A DNA stretch of 14,158 bases from Actinomycetes bacterium (lineage in GTDB: Bacteria > Actinomycetota > Acidimicrobiia > Acidimicrobiales > Palsa-688): contig JAKBBS010000081.1 of the NCBI GenBank assembly GCA_021808425.1, positions 1-14,158 on the forward strand, read 5' to 3'. Every line of letters starts with the position of its first letter. Positions within the stretch are counted from its first letter, which is position 1. This document shows, piece by piece, positions 13,743 through 14,158 of the stretch. The notes below the pieces were generated by a model. That model did no database searches, was not told where the DNA came from, and worked only from the letters and a program-made list of their open reading frames with translations. The position numbers were made by a program, and so were the translations under genes.

Positions 13743-14158
13743 GTGCTGCAAGGCTCACTACAGACAGTCGCACTCGCCGAAGTCCTACAGTTCCTCGAGA
13801 GCACGGCTAAGACGGGTGAGCTCAAGGTGACCGGTGCCGGGGGCCAGGGGCGCCTCTGGTTCGACGAAGGGTACGTCTCGGGCTTCGAGACACGATCGAG
13901 CCGGGAGCCTGCAGAGGCGGTGTTCGAGCTGATGTCGCTGGCCGACGGCGAGTTCGTCTTTACTTCGAGCGACGCGGGCCGACCGGCGGACCCCGCCAAG
14001 GTGGCGAAGCGTGAAGTCGGACCGCTGCTCGCGGAGGCGAAGGCGCTCTGCGAGGAGTGGAGCGCCATCCTGGGTGTCGTCCCGTCACTCGACCGGCGCG
14101 TCGAGCTTGCCGCCGACACGCCATCCGATACTGTCAGCATTGCCCGCGACCAGTGGGC
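13743..14158 (+). CDS. DUF4388 (PATAN-like) domain protein, N-terminal part
   Basis: The frame opens at GTG 13743 after a strong GGAGG and is still open at the window end, giving 138 visible residues. It begins MLQGSLQTVALAEVLQFLES, followed by TGELKVTGAG, GRLWFDEGYVSGFETR and EAVFELMSLADGEFVF. This matches the DUF4388/PATAN pattern: an N-terminal helix about 'L..LLQ', TG.L.V, G.I.F..G.I..A, and EALYE.L....GEF.F. Such domains occur in signalling and motility-linked proteins, often with partners for GTPases or response regulators. After about residue 85 the sequence is helical and charged, without a recognised domain. It lies 57 bases after aroE and probably starts a new unit. What it signals to cannot be told without the downstream sequence. 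Confidence 0.8.
   Translation, partial: MLQGSLQTVALAEVLQFLESTAKTGELKVTGAGGQGRLWFDEGYVSGFETRSSREPAEAVFELMSLADGEFVFTSSDAGRPADPAKVAKREVGPLLAEAKALCEEWSAILGVVPSLDRRVELAADTPSDTVSIARDQW

Noticed and set aside
12890..14140. Long minus-strand open frame of 416 codons opposite aroE and the DUF4388 gene
   Set aside because: It lies opposite two genes with clear family motifs; its Ser/Arg/Ala/Thr-rich composition is that of an antisense shadow in high-GC DNA.
1..14158. Search for tRNA/rRNA genes, CRISPR arrays, insertion sequences, prophage or defence genes
   Set aside because: The genes are packed with gaps under about 60 bases, all with housekeeping assignments or small conserved-type proteins, and no inverted terminal repeats or regular spacer repeats were seen.

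Overview
The window is one dense, all-plus-strand block of high-GC housekeeping genes. Gene content and order point to an actinobacterium: yajC-secD-secF-apt-relA, hisS, a DUF948/DUF6167-like pair, then alaS-ruvX-mltG-aroE. The many GTG/TTG starts and the Thr/Ser-rich extracytoplasmic stretches in YajC and SecD fit an Acidimicrobiia-like lineage. That rank is inference from general resemblance; there is no marker gene here to settle it.

Layout. Bases 1-245 are the 3' end of tgt (tRNA queuosine modification). Bases 294-3790 encode the Sec translocon accessory proteins YajC, SecD and SecF, with coupled or nearly touching ends. Bases 3840-4379 are apt (adenine salvage) and 4422-6665 a bifunctional (p)ppGpp synthetase/hydrolase. 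Between them lie two very short reading frames joined by stop/start overlaps. Bases 6693-7955 are hisS. Two small genes follow (7970-8311, 8311-8571): a one-helix membrane protein and a short basic protein. Bases 8584-11163 are alaS, followed tightly by ruvX (11168-11632), mltG (11629-12777) and aroE (12753-13685). A DUF4388/PATAN-type gene begins at 13743 and runs off the end.

Likely transcription units, from spacing and start signals: (tgt)-yajC-secD-secF; apt-relA; hisS; the small pair; alaS-ruvX-mltG-aroE; and the DUF4388 gene. Four unit-leading genes (apt, hisS, the 7970 gene, alaS) have a TANNNT -10-like element so close to the start codon that the mRNA would be leaderless or nearly so. 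Genes inside units use Shine-Dalgarno sequences or stop/start overlaps.

The genes serve protein export, the stringent response and purine salvage, aminoacyl-tRNA supply, rRNA maturation, cell-wall cleavage and the shikimate pathway. I found no mobile element, CRISPR array, tRNA/rRNA gene, phage gene or defence system, and no gap between genes longer than about 60 bases. The points most worth a second look are the apt-relA mini-ORF chain, the leaderless pattern, and the Cys-bracketed Thr-rich insert in SecD.
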